A stretch of 64,000 nt of DNA from JANSWY01 sp965267245 (GTDB lineage Bacteria > Bacteroidota > Bacteroidia > Cytophagales > Cyclobacteriaceae). Below are positions 26,201-35,756 of the stretch, piece after piece. The first letter of the stretch is position 1, and each line of letters opens with the position of its first letter. Both the position numbers and the translations under genes were made by a program. Below the pieces are notes generated by a model, which saw nothing but the letters and a program-made list of their open reading frames with translations, was not told the origin of the DNA and made no database searches. The stretch spans positions 3,720,001-3,784,000 of the forward strand of contig OZ253939.1 of assembly GCA_965267245.1 (NCBI GenBank), in the 5' to 3' direction.

Positions 26201-26866
26201 ATGAAAGAAATTGTAGGAAATAGTTGGCATTTACTTGCGAAGGAATTAAAAATTGAGCTAAGGCTTAAATATGCCATCAACTCAATTTTGCTTTTTACCG
26301 GAAGCACAGTTTTTATATGCTACCTGAGCTTCCTGAAGATAATTGATTCCCAAACATGGAATGCCCTATTTTGGATAATCATACTATTTGCAGCTGTGAA
26401 TAGCATAGCAAAATCTTTTGTACAGGAAGGAGAAGAGAGGAATCTCTATTACTATGGGATAGTCCATCCCCAAGCAATTATTATCTCCAAAAGCATTTAT
26501 AACCTTATTCTCTTACTGGTAATTACATTGGCAGGATTGTTAATGTACAGTACAGTAATTGGAAACCCTGTAAAAAATCAATCGCTTTTTTTCATAACAT
26601 TGCTTTTAGCTGTTTGGGGTTTAAGTGGACCCCTAACTATGGTTTCAGCAATTGCCGCAAAAGCAAGCAATAGTCCTGTCCTAATTGCTATTTTAAGTTT
26701 TCCGGTGGTTATCCCAGTACTATTGATCGCCATTAAATTGACTAAATATGCGATAGATGGTCTCTCATTTGATGTAGCCTATGATGAACTTATCACTTTA
26801 GGAGCAATTAATGTAATAGTTTTTGTTTTATCTATAATACTATACCCCTACCTATGGAAAAGTTGA
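26201..26866 (+). CDS. ccmB: Haem exporter protein CcmB
   Basis: A 221-residue protein with about six membrane segments, matching CcmB of the system I cytochrome c maturation ABC complex. The conserved N-terminal region KELKIELRLKYAINSILLF and the segment SIAKSFVQEGEERNLYYY are family features. The start at 26201 fits other CcmB proteins better than the ATG 15 codons upstream. CcmB normally works with the ATPase CcmA, which is not adjacent here. The gene opens an operon with ccmC, ccmD-like, ccmE and ccmF. Confidence 0.85.
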   Translation: MKEIVGNSWHLLAKELKIELRLKYAINSILLFTGSTVFICYLSFLKIIDSQTWNALFWIIILFAAVNSIAKSFVQEGEERNLYYYGIVHPQAIIISKSIYNLILLLVITLAGLLMYSTVIGNPVKNQSLFFITLLLAVWGLSGPLTMVSAIAAKASNSPVLIAILSFPVVIPVLLIAIKLTKYAIDGLSFDVAYDELITLGAINVIVFVLSIILYPYLWKS

Positions 26867-27531
26867 TGTACAGGAAATGGTGGAAAGGATTGACAATCCT
26901 AATACTGACGTATGTAGTATTTGCAAGTCTACTCCTTGATGTTCCGCGACTGGTGATTTTAAACGAAACAATCAGAGTACTTCATTTTCATGTTCCAATG
27001 TGGTTTGGGATGATCTTTCTATTGTTAGCATCAATGATTTACGCCATCAGATTTTTAGGCTCAAATAGTCTAAAGGATGATCTTTTCAGTGAAGAACTGG
27101 CCAATATGGGTATATTTTTTGGGATTCTTGGTGTTGTTTCGGGGATGGTTTGGGCAAATTTCACATGGGGTGAGCCATGGAGTAATGATCCAAAACAAAA
27201 CGCTTCAGCGATCAGCTTACTGATTTATCTAGCGTATAAAATCCTGAGAGGTTCCATAACGGATCGTCTGGCAAAAGCTCGAATTAGTGCCATCTATAAC
27301 ATATTTGCTTTTGCTTGCCTTATCCCGCTACTATTCATTTTACCCAGAATGACTGACTCTCTACACCCGGGAAATGGAGGTAATCCGGGTTTCAACGCAT
27401 ATGACCTGGATAATGAACTCAGAAAAGTATTCTATACAGCGGTAATTGGATGGACACTTTTGGGTTTTTGGATGGCTACATTAAGAATTAGACTTGGAAT
27501 AATTGATTTGAAAAAGGATGAATATTTATAA
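26854..27531 (+). CDS. ccmC: Cytochrome c biogenesis protein CcmC/CcsA
   Basis: A 225-residue membrane protein of the haem-handling family with about six membrane segments. The periplasmic Trp-rich motif is present as WANFTWGEPWSNDPKQNAS, and conserved His residues flank it (RVLHFHVPMW; DSLHPGNGG). CcmC loads haem onto CcmE. It overlaps ccmB by 13 bases and the next small gene by 14 bases. Confidence 0.88.
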   Translation: MEKLMYRKWWKGLTILILTYVVFASLLLDVPRLVILNETIRVLHFHVPMWFGMIFLLLASMIYAIRFLGSNSLKDDLFSEELANMGIFFGILGVVSGMVWANFTWGEPWSNDPKQNASAISLLIYLAYKILRGSITDRLAKARISAIYNIFAFACLIPLLFILPRMTDSLHPGNGGNPGFNAYDLDNELRKVFYTAVIGWTLLGFWMATLRIRLGIIDLKKDEYL

Positions 27532-27778
27532 GTATTTAAGAATCTTTAGCCTCCTGGGAATGTTATTACTAGCGTCAGTATTAACAGCTCAGGAAAAACA
27601 AGAAATTACTTCTGCTGATTACACAAACACGCAGGTTGAAATGGCCGACGAGATGAGAAGTAATGGCAAAATTTATGTGGTTGTTGCCGTGATCGTTAGT
27701 ATTTTTGCCGGACTAATCACCTACACAGTCATCATTGATCGAAAGATCTCTAAGTTGGAAAAAGAAGTAAAAGATTAG
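27518..27778 (+). CDS. Small CcmD-like membrane protein
   Basis: An 86-residue protein with a signal peptide-like N-terminus (cut after LTAQ), a short linker and one membrane helix (about residues 51-72), followed by a charged tail (KISKLEKEVKD). Its place between ccmC and ccmE, its size and its topology suggest the CcmD role of stabilising CcmC-CcmE. No sequence motif proves this; the call is by position. Confidence 0.6.
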   Translation: MNIYKYLRIFSLLGMLLLASVLTAQEKQEITSADYTNTQVEMADEMRSNGKIYVVVAVIVSIFAGLITYTVIIDRKISKLEKEVKD

Positions 27779-27782
27779 ACAA

Positions 27783-28184
27783 ATGAAAAAAACACATATT
27801 GTAGGGATTTTGGTTATTGCAGTAGCCATTACCATTATCATTTCTACTACAGGTGATGCAAGTGCCTATAAGAATTTTAGTGAAGCCAAAGAAATGGCAG
27901 AAGCTGGAAATGAATCAAAGATTCATGTGGTAGGTACACTCAAAAAGCAAAATGAGCAAGTGATTGGCTTGATGGAAAGCCCAGACAAGCTTTCATTTTC
28001 TTTCATCATGGTTGACGAGAATAAAACAGAACAACAAGTGTTTTATCCTGAACCCATGCCTACAGATTTTCTTAGATCTGAACAGGTAGTTGTTATTGGT
28101 TCCTACAAAAACGAAACTTTTGTCGCTAACAAAATCTTAATGAAGTGCCCTTCCAAATACAAGGAAGAGGAGATAAAGGTATAA
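27783..28184 (+). CDS. ccmE: Cytochrome c maturation protein CcmE, Cys-type
   Basis: A 133-residue haem chaperone with an N-terminal membrane anchor (residues 5-21) and an OB-fold domain (VVGTLKKQNEQVIGL, LSFSFIMVDEN, VVVIGSY). In classical CcmE the haem is bound by His in an HxxxY motif after the barrel. Here the same place, after FVANKILMK, reads CPSKY with Cys122 and Tyr126. CxxxY forms of CcmE are known from a variant system I in archaea and some bacteria. It lies four bases after the CcmD-like gene. Confidence 0.88.
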   Translation: MKKTHIVGILVIAVAITIIISTTGDASAYKNFSEAKEMAEAGNESKIHVVGTLKKQNEQVIGLMESPDKLSFSFIMVDENKTEQQVFYPEPMPTDFLRSEQVVVIGSYKNETFVANKILMKCPSKYKEEEIKV

Positions 28185-28193
28185 TTCAGATAT

Positions 28194-30767
28194 ATGGTTC
28201 ATTATTTTGTTGGTAACCTGGGACACACCCTGGTAATTAGTGCATTTGTAACAAGTATCATTGCAGCCATTCTTTTCTTTTTGGCTTCAAACCAGGGTTC
28301 TCCCGAAAAGAAAAAAAGACTGGAAAAAAATTCCATTATTTTCTTTTACATTCATTCCATTGCTGTTGTGGGAGTAGTGGCAAGTCTATATTGGATCATC
28401 AATCACAATTATTTTGAATACCATTATGCACAGAGCCATTCTTCTAAGATCTTGCCATGGTATTACCAAATCTCTTGTTTTTGGGAAGGTCAAGAAGGAT
28501 CATTCTTATTGTGGATATTCTGGAACGTAATTCTGGGGATTGTTATTATCCGAACCAATAAATTCTGGACTGCCCCAGTGATGGCGATCTTCTCTTTGGT
28601 ACAGGCTTTTCTTACATCAATGATACTGGGAGCTGTTTTTTTCAATGAATTGAAGATTGGCAGCTCACCATTCATGCTCCTGAGAGAGGTAATCAATGCT
28701 CCAATTTTCCAGATGAACCCTGAGTTTGTGCCTCAGGATGGTAATGGGCTCAACCCATTGCTACAAAACTATTGGATGGTGATTCATCCTCCAACACTAT
28801 TTTTAGGTTTTGCTACAACACTAGTACCATTTGCTTACTGCATATCTGGACTGGCGTTAGGAAAGTTTAAAGAATGGATTAGACCTGCACTACCATGGGC
28901 ACAATTCTCAGCACTTGTTTTGGGAGTTGGAATTCTGATGGGTGCATATTGGGCTTATGAAACGCTGAATTTCGGAGGATATTGGAATTGGGACCCTGTG
29001 GAAAATGCTGTTTATGTCCCCTGGTTAGTTCTAGTAGCAGCAGTACACACTATGATAGCATTCAAGAAAAGTGATACTGCACTCAAAGCCTCAATCATTT
29101 TAACGATAGCCACATTCATTCTGATCTTATATTCTACTTTCCTCACCAGAAGTGGTGTATTAGGTGATAGCTCTGTGCATTCATTTACGGACCTTGGTTT
29201 GTCTGGCCAGTTGCTATTGTGCTTGTTTGGGTTCCTCATTCTATCTGTAATACTGGTAAGCATTAAATGGAAACAAATCCCATCAGCTGAAAATGAAGTC
29301 TCCGGGTATTCAAGGGAGTTTTGGATTTTACTTGGAGCAATCACATTAAGTGTAATGGCTTTTCATGTGATCCATGTGACTTCCTATCCGGTGTATAATA
29401 AAATCGCAGCATTATTTGGCGCTGAGTTAAACCTGGCTCCTCCAGTCGATCAGGTTTCTGCGTATAGTGATATCCAAATTTGGTTTGCAGTGGTAATTGC
29501 TGTTCTTTCAGGTACTGGCCAATTTTTTTGGTGGAAAAAGATGGATAAGGCCGAATTGAAAAAGGTTTTATACATGCCACTCGTAATTTCATTGATTGTA
29601 TCGATCGTGATTATTGTAGCTACCAATTTTTCAAGTGTTATACAAAATCAAAATGAAGTCAATGCGGCAAGTGCCTTTAGATTTGTGAGATACTTGTTAT
29701 TATTAGTATGTGCCACCTACAGTATCATAGCCAATGCCACAATTTTATTCCCCCTTTTGAAATCAAGCCCCAAACTCACTGGTGGATCTTTCACACATAT
29801 TGGAATAGGGTTAATGCTTGTGGGGATCCTTTTCTCCTCCGGGTATTCAAAAATTGTGTCTGAGAACTACACCGGACTGGTATGGAGTAATGAATTTCCT
29901 GATGAGGTCAATCGAAACAATTTGCTTCTTTTCATGAATGAACCCAGGCAAATGGCTGATTACTCTCTCAATTACCTGGGTATGAGAAAGAAATTCAAGG
30001 GTCACGGTTACATCAATGAATCTTTTGTTACCAATACCAAAGACCCTTTAAAATACCTTGCGAATACGGGTTTACCTGATAAAGGTATCAATAAAGGAGA
30101 CACACTTACTGTAATAGGACCAGAGAACAGTTACTTCGAAATAGAATACAAAAAACCTACCGGAGAATCATTCACTTTATTTCCACGGGTGCAAATGAAT
30201 GAGTCTATGGACATGATTGTCTATTCTCCGGATATAAGACGGACGTTAAGAGCGGACCTATATACGCATATCAGGACCTTCCCGGACCCTGAAGACGAGG
30301 GTAAGTGGAGTGAAAAACAAGAGATTACAGTACCAATTCAGGGTGAGTTTTTCATGAACGACTATGTTTCTGTGTTCGAAGGTGTAGAACGGTTAGATGA
30401 ATTTCAGGGAGTCAAACTTGGTCCTTCAGATGTTGCCATAAAAGCCAGGATCAGGATCTCTGGTGAATCCGGAGACTATGAAGCAACCCCTACATATATC
30501 ATTAAAGATAAGATGGCCGGAAAAGTACCGTTCCTCATTAAAGACCTGGGGATTAAGGTGTCTATTGAAGCCATTCAACCAGAAACAAATAGCTTTGTGT
30601 TTGGGGTACAAACCACACAGAAAGATTGGGTAATTCTGGAAGCAGTTGAAATGCCATTTATCAATATCCTGTGGTTAGGAACTTTATTCCTTTGTATTGG
30701 ATTTACAATAGCGATAAGAAGACGTTACCTCGAATTTGAAAAAATGAAAATTAAGGGAGCCGAATAA
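28194..30767 (+). CDS. ccmF: Cytochrome c haem lyase CcmF
   Basis: An 857-residue polytopic protein, with the Trp-rich haem motif GGYWNWDPVENAVYVPWL near residue 262. Conserved His residues occur in MVIHPPTLFLGF (about 196) and MAFHVIHVTSYP (about 388-391). A large soluble domain lies between the last membrane segments. CcmF joins haem to apocytochrome c in system I. It is longer than the roughly 650 residues of proteobacterial CcmF, with the extra length mainly in the C-terminal periplasmic part. It ends the ccm operon. Confidence 0.92.
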   Translation: MVHYFVGNLGHTLVISAFVTSIIAAILFFLASNQGSPEKKKRLEKNSIIFFYIHSIAVVGVVASLYWIINHNYFEYHYAQSHSSKILPWYYQISCFWEGQEGSFLLWIFWNVILGIVIIRTNKFWTAPVMAIFSLVQAFLTSMILGAVFFNELKIGSSPFMLLREVINAPIFQMNPEFVPQDGNGLNPLLQNYWMVIHPPTLFLGFATTLVPFAYCISGLALGKFKEWIRPALPWAQFSALVLGVGILMGAYWAYETLNFGGYWNWDPVENAVYVPWLVLVAAVHTMIAFKKSDTALKASIILTIATFILILYSTFLTRSGVLGDSSVHSFTDLGLSGQLLLCLFGFLILSVILVSIKWKQIPSAENEVSGYSREFWILLGAITLSVMAFHVIHVTSYPVYNKIAALFGAELNLAPPVDQVSAYSDIQIWFAVVIAVLSGTGQFFWWKKMDKAELKKVLYMPLVISLIVSIVIIVATNFSSVIQNQNEVNAASAFRFVRYLLLLVCATYSIIANATILFPLLKSSPKLTGGSFTHIGIGLMLVGILFSSGYSKIVSENYTGLVWSNEFPDEVNRNNLLLFMNEPRQMADYSLNYLGMRKKFKGHGYINESFVTNTKDPLKYLANTGLPDKGINKGDTLTVIGPENSYFEIEYKKPTGESFTLFPRVQMNESMDMIVYSPDIRRTLRADLYTHIRTFPDPEDEGKWSEKQEITVPIQGEFFMNDYVSVFEGVERLDEFQGVKLGPSDVAIKARIRISGESGDYEATPTYIIKDKMAGKVPFLIKDLGIKVSIEAIQPETNSFVFGVQTTQKDWVILEAVEMPFINILWLGTLFLCIGFTIAIRRRYLEFEKMKIKGAE

Positions 30768-30831
30768 ATCTGCTCTCACTAAATTTATATTATACATCCT
30801 GGTTCTATAACTTAGAATTAAAGAAACACAT

Positions 30832-31617
30832 ATGTCTACATCTTTTAAGATCTCCATTATTGGGAGTGGAAACATTGCTTATCACCTGACACATCATCTG
30901 CTTGCCACCGGACATCACATTAACTCAATCTATACCAGACAGGCAAAAGAATGGATGGATGAGTTAGCAAGTATACCCCACAAAAACTCCCTGGACTACA
31001 AAGATGAATACGCTGATTTTATCATAATCGCGATTAAAGATGAAGCCGTGGGCAAAGTTTTAAGTGAATTGAAGAACGTTACAAACGCTCAGTTGCTCCA
31101 TACTAGTGGCACGCTTGGATTGGACATATTCAAAGAGCATGGGTTTGATGATTGTGGAATTCTATATCCTTTTCAGACGATTCAAAGAAGCAGAAAAATC
31201 GATATGGGAGAGGTCAATTATTTTGTGGAAGCTCCTGATATGGTCAACGAAGAGAAATTAACGAGATTTTGCGAGGCAGCAAATTTCAAGCATGAATGGG
31301 TGGATTCCTATCACCGTAGTATTTATCATTTGGCTGCAGTATTTAGCTCAAACTTCATCAATCACCTTCTGACCCTTTCAAAGGAAATTCTGGATGAGCA
31401 TGGGCTTAATTTTAAATTGCTTGAACCATTAATCTATGAAACAATCAATAAAGCGCTAGACTTACAACCTAAGTACACACAAACGGGCCCTGCTGTAAGG
31501 GAAGACAAGGTCATTATAGACAGGCATATGAAAATGCTCGATAACGATGAGAGTAAACAAAAAATATATCAAATCATGTCTGATAGTATCATCCAATCTT
31601 TGAAACACTTAAAATGA
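30832..31617 (+). CDS. DUF2520-type NAD(P)-binding dehydrogenase
   Basis: A 261-residue protein with an N-terminal Rossmann motif (ISIIGSGNIAYHLTHHL) and an all-alpha C-terminal domain (residues about 140-260), the plan of DUF2520 proteins related to ProC and F420-dependent reductases. The central segment ILYPFQTIQRS and the later FSSNFINHL are family-like. Its substrate is unknown. It is two bases before the UbiA-type gene, which suggests co-transcription. Confidence 0.75.
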   Translation: MSTSFKISIIGSGNIAYHLTHHLLATGHHINSIYTRQAKEWMDELASIPHKNSLDYKDEYADFIIIAIKDEAVGKVLSELKNVTNAQLLHTSGTLGLDIFKEHGFDDCGILYPFQTIQRSRKIDMGEVNYFVEAPDMVNEEKLTRFCEAANFKHEWVDSYHRSIYHLAAVFSSNFINHLLTLSKEILDEHGLNFKLLEPLIYETINKALDLQPKYTQTGPAVREDKVIIDRHMKMLDNDESKQKIYQIMSDSIIQSLKHLK

Positions 31618-31618
31618 C

Positions 31619-32485
31619 ATGAAATCCGAGCCAAGAATTTTCTCTATTAAAGGCATTTTAAGGATTTCGAGAGTTCCCAATCTTATTATCATCGCCATCA
31701 CCCAGTACCTGACTGCAATTTTTTTGGTAGGTCCCTCTGGGAATTGGATGGTTTATCTGAAAGATATTAACCTGTTTCTGGTAGTAATCAGCACCTTGAT
31801 GATCTCTTCAGCAGGTTACATCATCAATGATTACTACGATCAGAAAATTGACATGGTCAACAGACCCGAAAAAGTTGTGGTAGGTACTGATTTGAGGAGA
31901 AGAGCCGCAATTTTCTACCACACAGTGTTTAATGCCTTTGGAATTATTATTGGATTTGTGGCAATGCCAACAATTGGCCTTATTCATTTCCTATCAGCTT
32001 TTTTACTTTGGCTCTATAGCAACCACCTTAGAAGGCTGCCCATTATTGGAAATTTGCTGATCGCATCTTTAACCGCCCTATCCATTCTCTTAATCAGCCT
32101 CAATTATGAAGCTACAGAAATACTTATACTGGTGTATTGTCTTTTTGCAGGCTCCATCATGTTAATTCGGGAAATCATAAAAGATATCGAGGACCTGAAG
32201 GGTGAGAAAAAATTCGGCATCAAGTCTTTACCTGTGTTAATAGGCATCCGAAAAACCAAAAGAATCTTATACATAATCTGTTTTTTCGCGGCGATTGGCC
32301 TTATGGGATTCCTTCTAAAGGTCAATAACAATATCGTGGAGTATTACTTCATTATACTCTCTCCGTTTATGATTTTTTTCATATATAGACTGGTTAAGGC
32401 AGATACAAGGGCTAATTTTACGCAACTAAAGTATTTAACTAATCTGATCATTGTCTCTGGCCTGATCAGTATGATGTTTTTTTAA
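31619..32485 (+). CDS. UbiA-family prenyltransferase, geranylgeranylglycerol-phosphate type
   Basis: A 288-residue membrane protein with about eight helices. The first Asp-rich motif is NDYYDQKIDMVNRPEK (NDxxDxxxD) and the second is DIEDLKGEKKFGIKSLP, both required for Mg-diphosphate binding. The closest group by motif seems to be the bacterial proteins annotated as geranylgeranylglycerol-phosphate geranylgeranyltransferases. Other UbiA roles (quinone or haem prenylation) cannot be excluded by eye. It lies between the DUF2520 gene and purN with spacings of two bases. Confidence 0.75.
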   Translation: MKSEPRIFSIKGILRISRVPNLIIIAITQYLTAIFLVGPSGNWMVYLKDINLFLVVISTLMISSAGYIINDYYDQKIDMVNRPEKVVVGTDLRRRAAIFYHTVFNAFGIIIGFVAMPTIGLIHFLSAFLLWLYSNHLRRLPIIGNLLIASLTALSILLISLNYEATEILILVYCLFAGSIMLIREIIKDIEDLKGEKKFGIKSLPVLIGIRKTKRILYIICFFAAIGLMGFLLKVNNNIVEYYFIILSPFMIFFIYRLVKADTRANFTQLKYLTNLIIVSGLISMMFF

Positions 32486-32487
32486 AT

Positions 32488-33072
32488 ATGAGAAAACAAA
32501 ACCTGGCCATCCTTGCTTCCGGAAGCGGAACCAATGCTGAAAATATTACCAAAGCATTTCATGAAACACCAGATCTCAATGTAAGCCTGATTGCCACCAA
32601 CAAACCTTCAGCTAAAGTATTGGAGAGAGCTGAACGTCTGGGAATTGAATCACGCATTTTCTCAAAAACAGAAATGGATTCAGGAATTTTACTTGACATT
32701 CTGAAGGATGCTAAAATTGATTTTATCATTTTGGCCGGTTTCTTGCTAAAAATTCCAGCTAATCTTCTAATTGCTTTTCCTGATAGGATAATTAATATTC
32801 ACCCCGCCTTACTTCCCAGGTTCGGTGGAAAAGGAATGTATGGAGACAGGGTTCATCAAAGTGTAATTGCTGAAGGCGAAAAAAAGAGTGGCATTACGAT
32901 TCATTTGGTTAATGAAGAATACGATAAAGGAAAATTTCTTTTTCAGGCAGAATGTGATGTATTGCCAGAAGACACACCTGATAAATTGGCAAAAAGAATA
33001 CATGCGCTTGAATATGTACATTTTCCTGTAATAATTAAGCAGTACATTTTAGAAAAAGCATCCTCTAATTGA
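32488..33072 (+). CDS. purN: Phosphoribosylglycinamide formyltransferase
   Basis: A 194-residue GAR transformylase. SGSGTN at 11-16 binds the phosphate of GAR, and the catalytic trio is Asn103, His105 (IINIHPALLPRFGG) and Asp146 (EEYDKGKF). It transfers the formyl group from 10-formyl-THF in purine synthesis. It lies directly before purH and ends an operon-like run from 30832. Confidence 0.93.
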   Translation: MRKQNLAILASGSGTNAENITKAFHETPDLNVSLIATNKPSAKVLERAERLGIESRIFSKTEMDSGILLDILKDAKIDFIILAGFLLKIPANLLIAFPDRIINIHPALLPRFGGKGMYGDRVHQSVIAEGEKKSGITIHLVNEEYDKGKFLFQAECDVLPEDTPDKLAKRIHALEYVHFPVIIKQYILEKASSN

Positions 33073-33082
33073 TATTAATTTT

Positions 33083-33090
33083 TAGCTTTG
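33083..33090 (+). promoter_or_regulatory. Putative -7 box TAGCTTTG upstream of purH
   Basis: An exact TAnnTTTG match 27 bases before the purH ATG. The nearest TTG is only 11 bases upstream, shorter than usual, so the -33 half is unsupported. Confidence 0.4.
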
Positions 33091-33117
33091 CAGCTTCATT
33101 GAAGTAAATCCTGCGGA

Positions 33118-34641
33118 ATGGGGCATAAAAAAATAGAATCGGCACTAATATCAGTCTATCACAAAGACAATCTGGAACCTTTAGTAAGGTTACTACACAA
33201 TCAAAATGTAAAACTTTATTCTACTGGCGGCACAAGGAAATTTATAGAGGATCTCGGCATTCCAGTTGTGGCGGTAGAAGATGAAACGGCATATCCTTCC
33301 ATATTTGGGGGCCGGGTAAAAACACTACATCCAAAGATTTTCGGTGGCATCCTTTATAGAAGGGACAATTCATCTGATCTGGAGGAGCAATCCACCTATG
33401 AAATTCCTAACCTTGATTTAGTGATTGTGGACCTGTATCCTTTTGAAGATACAGTCGCCTCTGGTGCAAGTCATGCTGATATTATTGAAAAAATTGACAT
33501 TGGAGGAATCTCTCTTATCAGGGCAGCAGCCAAAAACTATAAAGATGTAGTGATTATCTCATCCAGAGACCAATACCAGGTTTTACAGCAGATTTTGGAA
33601 GAAAACAAAGGAGAAACAAGTGAAGAACACAGGAGACAATTTGCTGCTGAGGCGTTCGATATTTCTTCCCATTATGATACAGCAATTTTTGGATATTTCA
33701 ATGAGGATGTGAAAATCAAGCGATTCAAACAGAGCATACAATCTTCAAAAACATTGCGGTATGGTGAAAATCCACACCAGGAAGGTGTATTCTATGGAAA
33801 ACTTGACGACTTATTTAATCAGATTCATGGAAAAGAGCTATCCTACAACAATTTAGTGGATATTGACGCGGCTGTAAACCTAATTGGTGAATTCGAAGAG
33901 ACTGCTTTTGCGATCCTGAAACATAATAATGCCTGTGGTGTTGCTACTGGACAATCAGTGAAAGAAGCTTACCAAAGAGCTTTTGAGGCTGATACAATTT
34001 CAGCCTTTGGGGGTGTGCTAGTAACCAATAAGCCAATTGACCAGGAAACTGCGGATGTCATGAACTCACTATTTTTTGAGGTTTTGATTGCTCCGGAATT
34101 TACAGATGAGGCATTAGAGATCTTAAAGACCAAGAAAAACCGAATTCTTCTGATCCAGAAGATGAAACTTGACAATAAGAAAATCCACAAGACACTTTTA
34201 AATGGTGTGATTGAGCAGGATATTGATTGGAAAACCGATGCTATGGAAGATTTGAAGGTAGTAACTAAAGTCTCTCCTGATGAAGCTATCAAAGCGGAAT
34301 TAATTTTCGCTTCAAAAGTTTGTAAGCACACAAAATCTAATACAATAATTCTCTCGAAAGACGGTCAAATGCTTGCCAGTGGTGTAGGTCAGACCTCAAG
34401 AGTGGACGCCTTGAAACAAGCTATTGAAAAAGCTAAATCTTTTGGGTTAGATTTGCAGGGTGCTGTGATGGCTTCAGATGCATTCTTCCCTTTTCCTGAC
34501 TGTGTGGAGATCGCTGAAAAGGAAGGAATTAAATCTGTGATTCAGCCAGGAGGTTCAATAAAAGATCAGCTTTCTATTGATTTCTGCGATGAGCACGGTA
34601 TGTCTATGGTTTTCACGGGCTTTAGACATTTTAAACATTAA
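33118..34641 (+). CDS. purH: Bifunctional AICAR formyltransferase/IMP cyclohydrolase
   Basis: A 507-residue PurH. The N-terminal MGS-like cyclohydrolase domain includes YSTGGTRKFIEDLGIP and GGRVKTLHPKIFGGIL. The C-terminal formyltransferase domain includes LRYGENPHQEG near residue 218 and KHNNACGVATG. It performs the last two steps of IMP synthesis. A few residues differ from the common family pattern in the middle of the transferase domain (residues 330-380), but the frame is intact. Confidence 0.95.
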   Translation: MGHKKIESALISVYHKDNLEPLVRLLHNQNVKLYSTGGTRKFIEDLGIPVVAVEDETAYPSIFGGRVKTLHPKIFGGILYRRDNSSDLEEQSTYEIPNLDLVIVDLYPFEDTVASGASHADIIEKIDIGGISLIRAAAKNYKDVVIISSRDQYQVLQQILEENKGETSEEHRRQFAAEAFDISSHYDTAIFGYFNEDVKIKRFKQSIQSSKTLRYGENPHQEGVFYGKLDDLFNQIHGKELSYNNLVDIDAAVNLIGEFEETAFAILKHNNACGVATGQSVKEAYQRAFEADTISAFGGVLVTNKPIDQETADVMNSLFFEVLIAPEFTDEALEILKTKKNRILLIQKMKLDNKKIHKTLLNGVIEQDIDWKTDAMEDLKVVTKVSPDEAIKAELIFASKVCKHTKSNTIILSKDGQMLASGVGQTSRVDALKQAIEKAKSFGLDLQGAVMASDAFFPFPDCVEIAEKEGIKSVIQPGGSIKDQLSIDFCDEHGMSMVFTGFRHFKH

Positions 34642-34723
34642 AATAATTGATGTGGTAATCCGATTGATAACGACAAATTGTTATCTTTCGAGACTTTTTA
34701 ATATAAGAGAAAATAAGCGATAA

Positions 34724-35752
34724 ATGGGGTTATTTGATTTCTTTTCAAGTGACATTGCAATAGACCTTGGAACAGCGAATACGCTAATCATCAACAAAGA
34801 TAAAATCGTAGTAGACGAACCGTCTATTATTGCTATTGATAAGCATACCAATAAGGTTCTTGCGATAGGCAGGGAAGCCATGCAAATGCATGAAAAAACG
34901 CATGAAAATATTAAAACCATCAGGCCCCTTAAAGACGGAGTAATTGCTGATTTCCATGCTGCAGAACACATGATCCGTGGTATGATCAAAATGATCGATG
35001 GCAACAACAAAAGAATTTTCCCAGCTTCCCACAGAATGGTAATTTGTATTCCTTCCGGAATTACTGAAGTAGAGAAAAGAGCTGTTAGGGATTCAGCAGA
35101 ACATGCTGGTGCTAAGGAAGTTTATATGATTTATGAACCAATTGCTGCGGCAGTTGGGGTTGGACTTGATATTGAGCAACCCGTAGGTTCAATGATTGTA
35201 GATATTGGAGGAGGAACAACTGAGATTGCTGTAATTGCCCTTTCAGGTATTGTTTGTGACCAATCTATTCGTGTAGCTGGAGATACTTTCAACAAGGATA
35301 TTCTGGACTATATGAGAAGACAGCATAACCTATTGATTGGAGAAAGATCTGCTGAGAAAGTAAAGATCGAAGTGGGGTCAGCTCTGACAGAATTGGATGA
35401 AGGGCCGGAAGATTATGAAATCAGAGGAAGGGATCTAATGACTGGTATACCAAAAGTGATTAAAATAAGTTACTCTGAGATTGCTTTCGCAATTGACAAA
35501 TCTGTTTCTAAAATTGAAGAAGCTGTGCTAAAAGCACTTGAGATTTCTCCCCCAGAGCTTTCTGCAGATATTTATGACAATGGTATCTACCTGACAGGTG
35601 GAGGTGCATTGCTAAGAGGATTGGATAAGCGACTTGCCTTGAAAACCAAGCTTCCGATCCATGTGGCCGATGATCCATTGAGAGCGGTTGTAAGAGGAAC
35701 AGGTATCTCACTTAAAAACCTTAACTCATTCAAAGCAGTGTTGATGCAATAG
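34724..35752 (+). CDS. mreB: Rod shape-determining protein MreB
   Basis: A 342-residue bacterial actin. The phosphate-1 loop is IDLGTANTLI near residues 13-22, phosphate-2 is DIGGGTTEIAVI near 164-175, and the adenosine-binding region is TGGGALLRGLD near 289-299. It guides elongation-type peptidoglycan synthesis at the inner membrane. It heads the mreBCD-pbp2-rodA operon. A 6-base palindrome (34666-34685) overlaps its possible promoter. Confidence 0.95.
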   Translation: MGLFDFFSSDIAIDLGTANTLIINKDKIVVDEPSIIAIDKHTNKVLAIGREAMQMHEKTHENIKTIRPLKDGVIADFHAAEHMIRGMIKMIDGNNKRIFPASHRMVICIPSGITEVEKRAVRDSAEHAGAKEVYMIYEPIAAAVGVGLDIEQPVGSMIVDIGGGTTEIAVIALSGIVCDQSIRVAGDTFNKDILDYMRRQHNLLIGERSAEKVKIEVGSALTELDEGPEDYEIRGRDLMTGIPKVIKISYSEIAFAIDKSVSKIEEAVLKALEISPPELSADIYDNGIYLTGGGALLRGLDKRLALKTKLPIHVADDPLRAVVRGTGISLKNLNSFKAVLMQ

Positions 35753-35756
35753 GCGA

